Positions 1-12,800 of a stretch of DNA of 64,000 bases are shown here, one piece after another; position 1 is the first letter of the stretch, and the number at the start of each line of letters is the position of its first letter. Below the pieces are notes generated by a model. That model ran no database searches, was not told the origin of the DNA, and worked only from the letters and a program-made list of their open reading frames with translations. Source of the DNA: Mesocentrotus franciscanus (taxonomy: Eukaryota > Echinodermata > Echinoidea > Camarodonta > Strongylocentrotidae); the NCBI GenBank assembly GCA_037976565.1, contig CP137683.1, positions 11,149,665-11,213,664 of the forward strand. The letters run 5' to 3'. A program made the translations under genes and the position numbers.

Positions 1-589
1 AATTGTTACTACATTACACTAAAACACAACCACAGCTGACTTTAAAGCTAATCTTGAGCTCTGGTATGGGCATCGTATTTTGAGAGAAAATTGCTACAAT
101 TTATTCTGGATTGTTTGTCCTGCAGTAGATCGGTTGTTTGAACCAGTGAAATATAAACAAACGCACACAAACTTACTGGGCATCATCTTTGATAAAAAGC
201 ACAACCCCATTTGCACATAGTGACCTGTGTTTCATAAGCACATAGTGTCGGGCCTACTTACCCGGATATCCTTATCTTTCTATGCTAATTACTTTAATAG
301 CCACTATGCATTTTCTACCAAAATTGTTTGGCACATGTCATTTATTTGTAATCTTGAACAATCAGTGGAAGTTTAGTTGGATTCTGTGAGAATTTATTTT
401 CTATATTTACCAGATCTCAAGTTTATCTTAAACATTTTACAAAAGATTTCACGTGATAACGGTCATGGGATTTACATGTACATGTAGCTTCTAGTATTTT
501 CAGCTGTGATCAAAATTCGGTTATTCCCAGGGTGCATGTACCTGTGACCATTCATACCTCCTGCCCGAAACGGTCAAACCGATAGAAAG
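1..589 (-). other. 3' flank / probable 3' UTR of gene 1
   Basis: No gene is seen. On the minus strand, AATAAA-type signals occur as TTTATT at 393-398, 341-346 and 99-104; any could be the polyadenylation signal, and none can be preferred from sequence alone. Confidence 0.35.
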
Positions 590-862
590 CTAAAAGGAAA
601 ACGTATTTGAGTTGCTTTCACCAGGGGGCTGTACTGGAGGCTCTGGTTTAGGCGGTTCTGGTTGTTCATAAGGGGAAACGTACTGGTGTGGGGCAGTAGC
701 CATCGAAGTAGGGGGTGGAGGTTGTGGCCCCCATACAGACTGAGCTGTGGCAGGTGGCATGGTGTAATAGTAGCCAGGCTGGTACTGCGGCTGAGAGGGA
801 TTTACAGCCTGCCATTCACCTAGGGGACTTGCTGAAGGCTGGGGTGCAGGCTGAGGTACTTG
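590..862 (-). CDS. Gene 1 exon 18 (stop exon)
   Basis: Ninety codons of Pro/Gln/Tyr-rich sequence ([10 protein letters not shown] ... [12 protein letters not shown]) ending in TAG at 592-590. The tail resembles the disordered tails of RNA-binding proteins. Confidence 0.87.
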   Translation of the reverse strand, partial: QVPQPAPQPSASPLGEWQAVNPSQPQYQPGYYYTMPPATAQSVWGPQPPPPTSMATAPHQYVSPYEQPEPPKPEPPVQPPGESNSNTFSF

Positions 863-3800
863 CTGAAGTGTGGTACCGAGATAAAACAAATGTGAGAGCA
901 TAAATTTAGCATTAAACCTACATGTTTTGTGCAACAAACATCTCTATCAATGGAAAACATGATATATATCCTTTAATAGACTCCAGTATTGGAACTACAT
1001 TGTATAAATAAACACAGGAAGGAAAATATGTTGAGAGAATAACCCATTTCCAATACTGAAGGATGACTTGCGCTAGATTATCTGATCTTTCATTTCTTCC
1101 ATTTCTTTGATTTCACATGCCAAAGGTGATCAAAACCCCAGACTGTCAATCTGTTTGAAGTAGATGGTACATACACACTGTATGTGTGCTAAAGTTGACG
1201 GTGGCAGTCCATTGTTTGTTTCATTACTCAACAGAAGCATGTAAAGAGTTCAATCTTATAATTGCAAGTGTATCACTCACATGCTGATTTCTTGCCATGT
1301 AAACAAATTCATATCTCATTGCTACCAAGGATTTACTCACCTGCAGTGGTGGTTGCTGGTATGTAGGCGGAGGCACCGGCTGCGGCGCTTGCTGGTAGCT
1401 GCCTAGGGATGGGAGGACGTACCTCTGCTTAGGATCGGACTGGGTAGGAGGGGGGCTGCCGGAGGGAAGGGGAGGCATCTCGGCGTCTCCAGGAGGAGGG
1501 GGTGGCGGTCCCTCGCTCTCTAAGTGTGGGAAGTCTACCGCTGTACGAGACTGCAGGAGAAATCAGGATAGAACTCTCTGAATTTGGGAAGTCTATAGCT
1601 CTTTGAGACTGAATAGCAAACCAAAAGAGATTGATTTCTATAGCACACAGAAAGAATCTAGGAATTTGAATGCTCATCACCCATCACCTGATGTACGATA
1701 CTTACAGCATTCTCTGCCCATTTCTCCTACCTGCTAACCAAGGCGGATAATTAAATCTTGTTCAGACATAATGCTCTTATGATAATGTTTAATCCATTCA
1801 CTTGTGTGTAAAATCACCAGTGGACATTCAGCATTCACATGCAATATTCACAATGACAACTTCACAATGTACAGTGAAAGAGGTTTAAGACAGCCTAGTA
1901 AACCACAATACAACCCTCTACATATGAGAAGTCTTGAGTTGATAGCCGGTAGTGCTCCAGTAACAGCAGAGGCTACGGCATAGACCAGAAGAAGCTTGCA
2001 GAACAGCAAGTGAAAGCTTAGTAAAAACAGATATTTTTTTCCTTTATAACTTTTTTTACGTTAAATAACACCAGCACAGCACTCGAATCTGTAATGATCC
2101 ATTTGATCTTACCTCTTCTTCTTTTTTCTTGATGTTGAGGAGAGCTTCGGTAAGAGCACTAGAGAGCTTCAGGGCCATATTTGTATCCTCATCAGACTGG
2201 GCGAGAGACTTGGACTAGTCAACAACAAAAAATAATAATAATCATCATCAGATTAGGTTACAAGTTTTAGACTAATCAAACAACCATCAGACTGGGTCAG
2301 AGCTTTAGACTAGTCAAACAAACATACGGTGTATCCATGAGCTAATCATAAGACTAGGCCAAAGATTTAGACTACGGTAGTCAAACAAAAACATTCATGA
2401 GTTCAAGGGAAATCCAACCTTGGTAGCAAACTACTCTAGAAGAAAGCAGAAAAATCAGAAAAAGTGCTGGTTTAAGTTTAAATGAAATCGGACTAAAAAT
2501 AAGAAAGTTATGAATTTTTAAAGGTTGTAATCACGTTTGGGAACTTCAAATTGGCTAAATTGGTTATGTCACTCTGATGTGGTGCTGGACAAAGAGTTAG
2601 ACTAGTCAAACAGAAACATTCAGGAGTTAAATGTCAATAGAGGATGATCTTTTTCCATTTTCCCAAGATGGACTTGTCAATTTATAACCAACAAATGTCT
2701 ACAAGTAAAATTTGATTGAAATATTATCTATATATCTTAGTTCTCAAGAAAAACTTCTGCATTTAAGCAACAAATTGTCATTAATAAAATGAGCTAACAT
2801 GTGAAACTAACATCTTTCCCTATCCACACATATATCTCATAGAGCATATATAATCCTTCTTTGTGGAGAGTCCTAAAGAACTGCACCGTCTTATAACAAG
2901 TTGTGATCGATTCAAATCAGTCACATCTCTAAACTGAAGAGATATAAGGTTGCAAGTATGCAACTGATTGGAGGACTTGCCATCAATCTAGATCATCTCT
3001 GAACTGAAGAGATATAAATTTGCAGGTATGCAACTGATAGGAGGACTTGCAATCAATCTAGATTTGCAAGTATGCAATTGATTGGAGGACTTGCGATCAA
3101 TCTAGATCATCTCTGAACTGAAGAGATAAAAGTTTGCAAGTATGCAACTGATTGGAGGACTTGCGATCAATCTAGATCATCTCTGAACTGAAGAGATAAA
3201 AATTTGCAAGTATGCAACTGATTGGAGGAATTGCGATCGATCTAGATCATCTCTGAACTGAAGAGATGGAAGTATGCAAGAATGCAACTGATTGGAGGAC
3301 TTGCGATCAATCTAGATCATTTGCAATTCTTTATAAGAGGGGGTGGGGGCCCTGAAATAGATTAATAATAGGATATAGACTTACAAGAGCTCCAACCACT
3401 TCCTCTAGAACTCTGGATGAAGAAGAAGATTCCTGCAAGGTTTTGAGATATGAAAATTAAATTTCAATAAATATCAAAAATGTACACCCACAAGCAAGCT
3501 GGTTCTACCTCCTGGAAATACATGTAAAGGTTTTAATAATATTCAGGTCAATATCCAAACTTGACAGTTCATAGATATCAAGAACATCTATTTAGCTATG
3601 GATCAATTTCATAAGCTATGACATGACAAAATACCTTTTACGTTAAGGAATAAAAACATTAATGTCCCACTTTTTAATATAAGAGATGCGCTTGTGTAAG
3701 ATACAAGTATAACATTAGGTTAATCATTTTTACATTTGTGATGCATCTTTTTCTAATCTAAAAACAAATTTAATTGTACCAATCACCAAAACAGGTTTTG

Positions 3801-6800
3801 CTCTCAATGTAAGAGGTACCATGTGGTTATACTGCATTAACTCATATCCTGCCATAAGGCCGCATGCACGCTACCGTTATAGAGCTTTGTACACACGAGC
3901 GCGCTATCAATTGGCAGCTTAATTCACGCGAGCGACCCATCGCTTCGGTGCTTTATGCATGATTGCTCGTATTCGTAATAGCAGTTATTGTTCATGCTCA
4001 TTGTACTGTGCCTAGTGGTTCGCACGCGCTTTTGATAGTACCATCGCGTTAATCCGATTATCTCAAAATTAACTTGGCGCAGGGGGGATATATGAGGCTT
4101 GGCACAATGGGGATTAGCCCTGTGGCATTAGGCTGTATTCATTATGGCAGGATAAGAGTTAAAAATAAGAGCTTAAAATATTACTTCTACAAAGACATAT
4201 ATCACTATTTAAATACATTCTCAGTAAAATGTAAAATGTCTTGTTGAGTAGACTATTATAACGCATGCGTATCCACTCTTATAGAAGATGGCTCGCACGG
4301 CACCCAAGTTCGACTTGTGTTCCATGAGAGTCCTATATGCCGCGTTTAATGTTATCACTATTTTTTGTCATACTCCTTAAACTGTTACCTATAGAATGCC
4401 AGGTTGTTTTTTTTTTAAGTTGATTTTATACATTCTAGCTATTAACAAATTAATTTTTTCAGCTGATTGGTAGACTTTACAATAGTCGAGTAAAAAAGAT
4501 TTACTTGTTAGCTACAGAAAGAGAATATATCTAGGTACACACCAAACTGCACTGGTTTCACATTACCTTTTTCCCAAATCTTTCTTCATCACCCTTGGAC
4601 CTGTAAGTCAAAGAGTAAAAGCAAAGAAACAAAATATCAGTTAACAGAAATGTTTGTAAATTTAAGGATCATTTTCATCTCACAAAAAGAATGGTTAAAA
4701 CTTTACTACCACAAGCCTTGTATGCTACCAATTTTGGGAGAATACATACCACTCTGTACAATAACCAAACAAACAAAACATACACAAGAACTAAAGTGTT
4801 TTGGTTCTCCTAAATCATATTCTGTAGGGTAGTGCTGCCCAATTCAGGTGACAGCAGGTTAAAAGAAACAAACTTAGATCTGATGACAATCCTGTCTTTA
4901 CCTTGAGGTTGAGGCTCGGTTCTTCTCATACAGGTCCTTCAGATCTTGAGAGACACGTGGGCGATCGTACAAATGCCCCCTCACTTTGCTTTCCTCTGGC
5001 TTAGGGGGCTTAGGGGGGCATCCTTTCTCTATGTACGATGCCAGGAAGGGGTCCCTCTCTCGGAGTCTGGAGCGATCTCTCTCCCTCAGCTTCTCTATGT
5101 CCAGGTTCCTAGCGTCCAGCAGCCTCTGTTCTTTCTCACGTTCAAGGGCTTTGTTGTAGGAGGTCCGTTCACGCTTCTCTCTCTCCTGTCTCAAACTCCG
5201 TTCAAAATCTATCTCCTTCTCCATCTCTTCTTCAAGCTCTCTCAACTCTTGTGACTTCGGAGGTAAACCTGGAGAAAGAAGAAGAAGGACTCTAAAACTG
5301 GCATGTGTAATTTATACTAGTGTATAGTTTATTCCCTCAACTTTCAATCAAGAGGTCTAGACTTTGATCCAAAGCCCACAACCAATGTCCTTTGACAACA
5401 CATTAATCCATTTGTGCCACTCTCAACCCGGGTGTAAATGGGTAACCAATATGCTAGTATGCTACACATTTGGCTGTCTGTAAGGACCGGGGCAATAATG
5501 TTGGATCGCCATCAATGTCATGGCACGAAGAACATGAACGCTACACCAGAAGCCACCAATATCACTAGACATTGACCGAGCATATAGCACTCCTTGTGCA
5601 CCCTCTGCTTGATACACAAAATTTGAAGGAAAACGTGAGCATTTAATCACAATTAACCTACAGAGGGATCTCTTTACAGAAGTGCAAAAGTGTGGGAGGG
5701 GAAAGATGTGAGTTAGTCTAGCAGTATGGTCAGCTCTCTCTTTCGCCTACAAATGGACACTTTCTTGGAGGTTCATGTTTCTGGTCTTCAGAATGCTTTA
5801 CATAGAACAGCTGTGTAACTCACCAATCCGAGGTTGATGATCCTGTCGTCTAGGAGGGGGTCTGGGTGGAGGAGGAAGGGGTCTGGCCCTCACCGGCGGC
5901 CAGCCAGGCCTTGCCCCAGGTCTCATCATCATGGCAGTAGGAGGAGGTGCATCAGGGGGTAGGTCACTGGGTACCTCAGACATACCAGGGGGAGGGACAT
6001 CGGGGGGTTTGTACCCTATGATGGTGGGCTTCTCCTCGACCCTTTCCTTAGGTTGGTTCTTGGAAGCTGGGCGTTTCACTCCACCGATGGGGACAGGGGG
6101 AGGATATGATACCGGTTTGTTGAATTCTTCAGGGTCACAGGCCTTGAGTTTCACTTGTGAATCTGCCAGAATATAAATTCAAGGAATCCAAATTGTTGTG
6201 AGATGCTTTCCACCTCTCCTGAACATTGATTCAAAGTTCTCATCCTGGATAGCCCCCATTCATTCATCCATTTAACTTCTCCCTTTTCTTTTAGCCATAT
6301 CTTAAATCATTACACCAATAATTCAAGATAGATTACTTCTTTATCCTTTTGTGAGAGATCCTATGCAGTAATAATCAACTCATTTAACTCATTAACCCTT
6401 AAAGATAAAGTTGAGTTCTGGACATGCAATTGCATTGTGAAAGAAACGTTGTGGAATCGATCAGAAAAGGTTGATCATCTAGCATATAAGTATTGGTGTG
6501 AACTGCAAGGTTCTGGAATCATCAAAATGACAAGAAATTTGGCCCAGTCTTGGTAAAGTTACAAACACTGTTCACAGAAAGATGTATATGGGACTACACG
6601 AAAATGTGGCATAAAACTCTGTCCCGATTTTTAGGATGTTACATGCCATATTTAGAATATTAAGGCATTTGAAGAGCCATGCTTTTCAGGGAACATTTTT
6701 TATCTGATGTTCTTCCACACTTGAGTAATTCAATGACTAACGCTCACAAATTATTTTTCACCTCTTCCCAAAACTCAACCTTCTCTTTAAGCACTTACCT

Positions 6801-9800
6801 ATTATGGGAAATATATGTCAACTCTGAATCAGCTCGAGCTTGTTGTGATCTAGGACATTTCCATTAATCAGAATGAGCGGGCAATTCTGAAAACTAGGGC
6901 TAATATTGATAAGGACAGGTCTTAAAGGGCAATCCAACCCTTGTAAGAAGTTCATATGTATGAAAGCAGAAAAATAAGAGAAACAGAATGGTGGAAGTTT
7001 TAAATAAATCAGACCAATAATAAGAAAGTTATGAATGTGAGAAATAGGAGATCACTAAGTCTATGCGAATCTCAAATGGGCAGTGTGGTCAGTGAATTGT
7101 GACTTAGTAGCGGATAACTCTCTTGTTTTTCATGCACAAAAATATCATTAATTTCTGCTTTTCTCCTAAGTGTTTGCTCCCTTCGCGCACTGCTCAAAAT
7201 ATATAATGGATAGCATATTCTTATAGGCCCTCTAAAGAGAAAAGACTCCCCTCCCCTGAGTCATACATTTTTGAAACATTTAAATTTTTAGTAATTTTGT
7301 GTGTTGGAACAAATGGGAAAGTTGTTCGCACTGCATCACAGAGACATTACCGATTTATCCAATTTGAAGAGCCATAGTTATAGTGATTACAACTTTCAAA
7401 AATTCATAACTTTCTTAATATTGGTCTGATGTATTTAAAAATTTCAAGACTCACCTGCCCTCATGGTGTTCTTAAGTCTGTTAAGTGGCATCTCAGGTGG
7501 GTCTGGATCGGGTGCTTTCGGCATCTTCTGTCTTCCGTGTTCCTTCAGAATTTCATAACAAATCTTCTGCAGGTTGATTAACACGGCAGTACGATTACGC
7601 TTAGGAATGACCTCCTTCACATGCTTCCCATCTACCTCTCTGAATATTTCCTTTTCTTTGGGTTCCACACGACACATATCTTTGGCATCAGGGCGTTTGA
7701 TTTTCTACCACAAAAACAAAACAAAACATGTATTTTAAAAAAATAGAGTGGAGCCTTGTCGTAGACATTCTACATGGAGGTACAAATGAAGATTAAATCA
7801 GGTTGAAACCAATCATTTACCTACTTCCAGGCATATATTAAAGTGAGTGGATCGTCAGTTTCCATGTGCAGAAGGCCATAATTCGCTGACACCAGACTTG
7901 GTGGAAATAACATTAATGGGAGTACAAATCTGCACACAGCAAATTAGGCCAGTCAAGAATTTCGGAGAGTCTAGCTGATCCCGTATTGGGTGAGAAAAGC
8001 AAAGCATTACATAACGAATGGTCATAAAACTGAAGGCTAACCTGGTGATTGACAACACCTGTTACTGGGTAAACACCCGAACGGTGTCGAATTCCCCATG
8101 AGAGCTGACTTCTATGTGTCTTTAAGTTTGACTGAACTCATTGCAGAAGAAAAGTGGGTGGCTCTTGTATAAAAGCCTATGGGAATACAATAGTTCCATA
8201 GTCAACGGGTTAAAAGAATGTACAATATTGATGCCTTTTGATGGAAGATTATTCCATAGGTTAATCACTCCTCACAAGAAAATACAGCAGAACCTCATTG
8301 TTAAAGAACACTGTTATTATAAAGAAACTCTCAATTTTTACAAGGTAATGTTGTCCTCTTCTTTGTATTCTTTTGTTTAATAGCCCTTGGCCCCTGTCTT
8401 ATAAAGAGTTGCGATTGATCCAAATCAATCGCAAGTCTTCCAATAAATTGCAAGTTTGCAGTCTCTTATCCCTTATGTACATGTTCTATCTCTTAAAGGA
8501 ACACACAGGTGAGTAAACATAGGACGTGTATTGCGCGCACTTTTTCTCATCCCCACTCACTATACATTTTTTTTTTAAAGACAATAACAAACAAACACCA
8601 CGATAAATAGAAGTCACCGTTTCTCACATCATGTGTGAACATGCCTACCTTACAATGTAAAATAATAATAATAATTTTGTTAACCCTGAGAAGCCTTATC
8701 AACATCAATGCTGTTCTTCCCGAGGACCCTGCAATTATTATTACCTCAGAAGTTGCCAGGTACGCATTTAAACCAGGATGGAGAGTGGCAAATGTGGATT
8801 AACATCTTACCCAAAGACGTTCACTATGAACATGACGGACAAAGAAAGAGGACAAAATATACAATTCCTCATTCTACCCTCAACAATTGCTGTGGTAGAC
8901 ATCCCTTCACTGCTATTATGTAAAAATGTGTAGAACAGGTGTCACATGCATATTCACCTGTTCTACTTATTTTACATAATAGCAGTGAAGGGATGTTCCT
9001 TTGTCTACCATAGCAATTGTTGAGGGTAGAATGAGGAATTGTATATTTTGTCCTCTTTCTTTGTCCATCATGTTCATAGTGGTTAGTGCCGCGCTGGGAT
9101 TCAAATCCTCAACCTTTGGATTGAGAGTCAAGGGAATGAACCGCCTCGTATGAACATGCCTTCATGATGAAATGAACTTACAATGTAAGCATAACGATGA
9201 CGGTAGCCTGTAACATGGGGCATGAAGTTGACTTGTTGAAACTTTGCCTCACATAGGGTGCAGTAGAAATAAGACTCAGTCTGCCATTCTTGTCTGAGGT
9301 ATTCTATGATCATTTCAAGTCCTATGTTCAAAGAAAGAGGAAGAAAGGATGATTTACAATTATACAACTCACTCCTAGATCCTAATCAAATGATTGGTCG
9401 AACTTGGTCACAAGTGATTCTTTTACCGAGACTATCCCATATGTTTTTGTGTAAAATCGTGCAATAATTTCCGGTACTATCCAATGATTTGTATAACTTT
9501 TATAATGTAGATTCCCAATACCTTTCAAACTGTTTGGTTCACACATGGCCTTCCATACATTTGGGGGTTTCATACAATTAAAGCAATATGGAGAAACATG
9601 TTAGTTCACCTATTAAACATACTCATGTTTTTGAAGACCACAAATGGTTTCATCAAGATAAAACTTACCAACCAACGGTTCTGTACATCTGTCTATGATC
9701 GGTTGAATCTCAATGATCTCCTCTCCGGTAACGGAAATCTTCTTCTTCTTTGATCGGTTCCCTTTATTTCTAGAGCCCTTGATAACATCCTCTGTAAAAG

Positions 9801-12800
9801 ATATCAAGCATTAATGTACGAGACACCAGGTCCATGCAATGTATACATAGTTTGACGCAGACAGACTTCCATGGTTTGTGAAGGATAGCCGTAAGCGCCA
9901 TAAAGAAGATTTTTTTCTTTCTTTCTAGAATTATGCCATGTGCATTATGATAAAAAAGGACCATATACTCTACATTTTTTACCAATTAAATTTGGCTGCA
10001 TAAAGTACATACACCATGTGATGTCATAACTTGGTAACTGCTAAATAAGGTCACCCAAAGTGATGCCATGCAAAAACTTTTTAATTCCAGATGGCTGAAA
10101 TGACATGTGTGTGATAAGATTTGATAAGAAGTTTCTGCTCTACCTCACAGTATATAAAAGGCCTGTTTTCATCAGCTTGAGTTTGCCAAATAATCCGCTA
10201 TTTTCAGACTCGGGATAGTATCCCGAAGCTTAAAATTGCGTCTTCACCAGACCGATACGCTCATCACAAACTAGCTCTGACGGGCACAAATTAGCCCGCT
10301 ATTTCCCAAATAGCGGGATATTTTGGACACAAGACCAAGATTTCTCGGGATATTTTCTCGACCAAATATCCCGCTAATTGCAACTGCGGGCTGATGAAGA
10401 CGCAAATTAACTGGCTAATTTGCGATCGGAATAGTTAAAATAGCGGCTTATTTGGCAAACTCAAGCTTAAGAGGACATGCCTAATGAGTCATGTAGACCC
10501 TGTAATTGTCAAAAAGATGCTTTCATTGCATTCTAATTAGCTTTAAAAGTGACTTTGAGTGGACTAGTTGATCATGCAATAGCTGCCATAATTACCAATA
10601 TCTGATACAATTGTAAAAGACATTGATTCCTGAATGTGTTTCCTTTTCTTGCGATCCCATGACAGGAAATTATCATCACTCGTGTTAAATCCCCCTTGGC
10701 GCTTGTCATCCACATTGTGTTCCTGACCTCTGTATAAAACATTAGAACTGTAGCATGAAGCATGCTCTTCATACTACAATTCTATTGCTCTATAGACTCT
10801 CTGCACAATTCTATGCACATCAATTGGCCTCAATTCAAGAAGGGGGTTTTAATATCCGAACCCTTGGCTGTACCCATGTGTTCTCATATCAAATGGACAG
10901 ACAATATACAACTATTTCAATCCATGGTGAAGGCTTAGAGAAAGACTATCAAGGAAGTGAAACGTCCAACCCCACAGTGTGGGAATACAGACGTTGAATG
11001 ATGATGATGAGGATGATGAAAATGATGATGATGATGATGATGAGGATAAGGATGATGATGATAATGATGATGATAATGATAATGATGATGATGATGATGA
11101 TGATGATAATGTGAAGATGATGATGATGATGATTATGATGAGGGTTGAAACTTTGGTTGAAACCAGGGCCCTGTCTTACAAAGAGTTACGATTGATCCAA
11201 ATCAATCGTAAGTCCTCCAATCAATTGTAAGTTTGCAGTCTCCTATCTCTTATGTACATAGTTATGATTGATATCAATCGCAAATAAGTTGCGATTGATA
11301 TCAACTCTTTGTAATACGGGGCCCTGGGTTCTAAATTTAACTTCATTCATGAATTCACTTCGATAATGCTGTCCTCCCCTGTAAAACTTTACACATTCTA
11401 CGTTTGTGTTCTCATGGTGACCGATATCATTGAGGCCCCAGGAAGGTTTCATACTCAAAAACTTTCCAGAAACGTTCAAAATCGTCCATCATTGTGCCTA
11501 TACTATATGAAGTTCGCATTCCATATTAGTATGGTGTTCTAACTGCATTATAAATAAGACAGGTATACGTAGCAATGGGAACTCAGTATACGTGTAGCAA
11601 GCAATATGCCTAAGCATCCTCATTGTATTCTGTTCTGACCCGTGTTTGGACATTAGAACTTGTAGTATGAAGGCTGTTCTTAATGCTACACTTCTATTGC
11701 CTGACAGACTCTCTAAATCACTCTGTTCACATTCACGTTGTTAAGCCCCCTCCCTCCCCAAGGACACGCAGTCAGTCCACGAACTGTAACTCATAGTTTC
11801 AATCTTTTCAAAATCAAGTGAATTATGTTTCATATGAATGTTGCTGCTGTTAAGATTGAATGAATATATATGTGATCGCAAAACATCAATAACAGAACTC
11901 ACTTGCCTATGAAAAAATTCATTACCTTGTACACCAGACAATAATAAGAACATGGATCTTGTCTTGAACAGTGCCAGTATATGCAAGTTCATGTGTTTTA
12001 CATACTGTTACCTAAGTATCAGTACAAAAACTGAATGATATACCGACATAATTACCAGACTTGAATAGACTTTAGCATCACTATAAAAACATCCATTCTT
12101 TGTTCACAATACCCTTTAAATAAATTGCCCTTGTTCAGGCTCATCGCTACTAATATACTCTTCACCAGAGTGACAATGATTGAAGGAGACTTGAGCCCAG
12201 AAATCAACCCAGGTCAAACGATCATTACGCTTGATCACGTGGGATTTCTGATCTTGATACTTACCACCCTTTTCCTGTCGCTTTATGTTCTGCAGAGGAG
12301 ATGAGGGGTGAAAGGAAGAAAAATAATGAGCACATGGAACATGTCAAGGCTGTTACTTCAAAGTAAGACAAGCTCAATATTATGGACAGTCATTAAACTG
12401 AAGCAGCAGCAAAAAAATTTCCTTGCCACGACCACAGTTTATACTGACCTGGATGCTGATTTACAATGAAGTCTGTGGGTTCTTACAAGCCGAGTTTAGC
12501 CCATGTTATGCAGCGAGTTGTATGTGCTGTATCTTGCTCCTTAGACCTCTATAGATGATTTTGATCATTTATTCAGAACAGTAATAACAGCGATATTGTA
12601 TATTGCCATTGAAACTGTTAAAAATCATTCATTAGCAAAAATTGGATATCCCTACAAAGCTTACAATACAAGTACCGGTACAGTATGTATTAAATGCACA
12701 AACCTCTTCAGTATGTACATGAGGAATGTCGTTTTTAAATCATAAATCTACCTTTTATATCTCTAAACGAGATATGAAAGGCAAAAAATTGATATATCAA

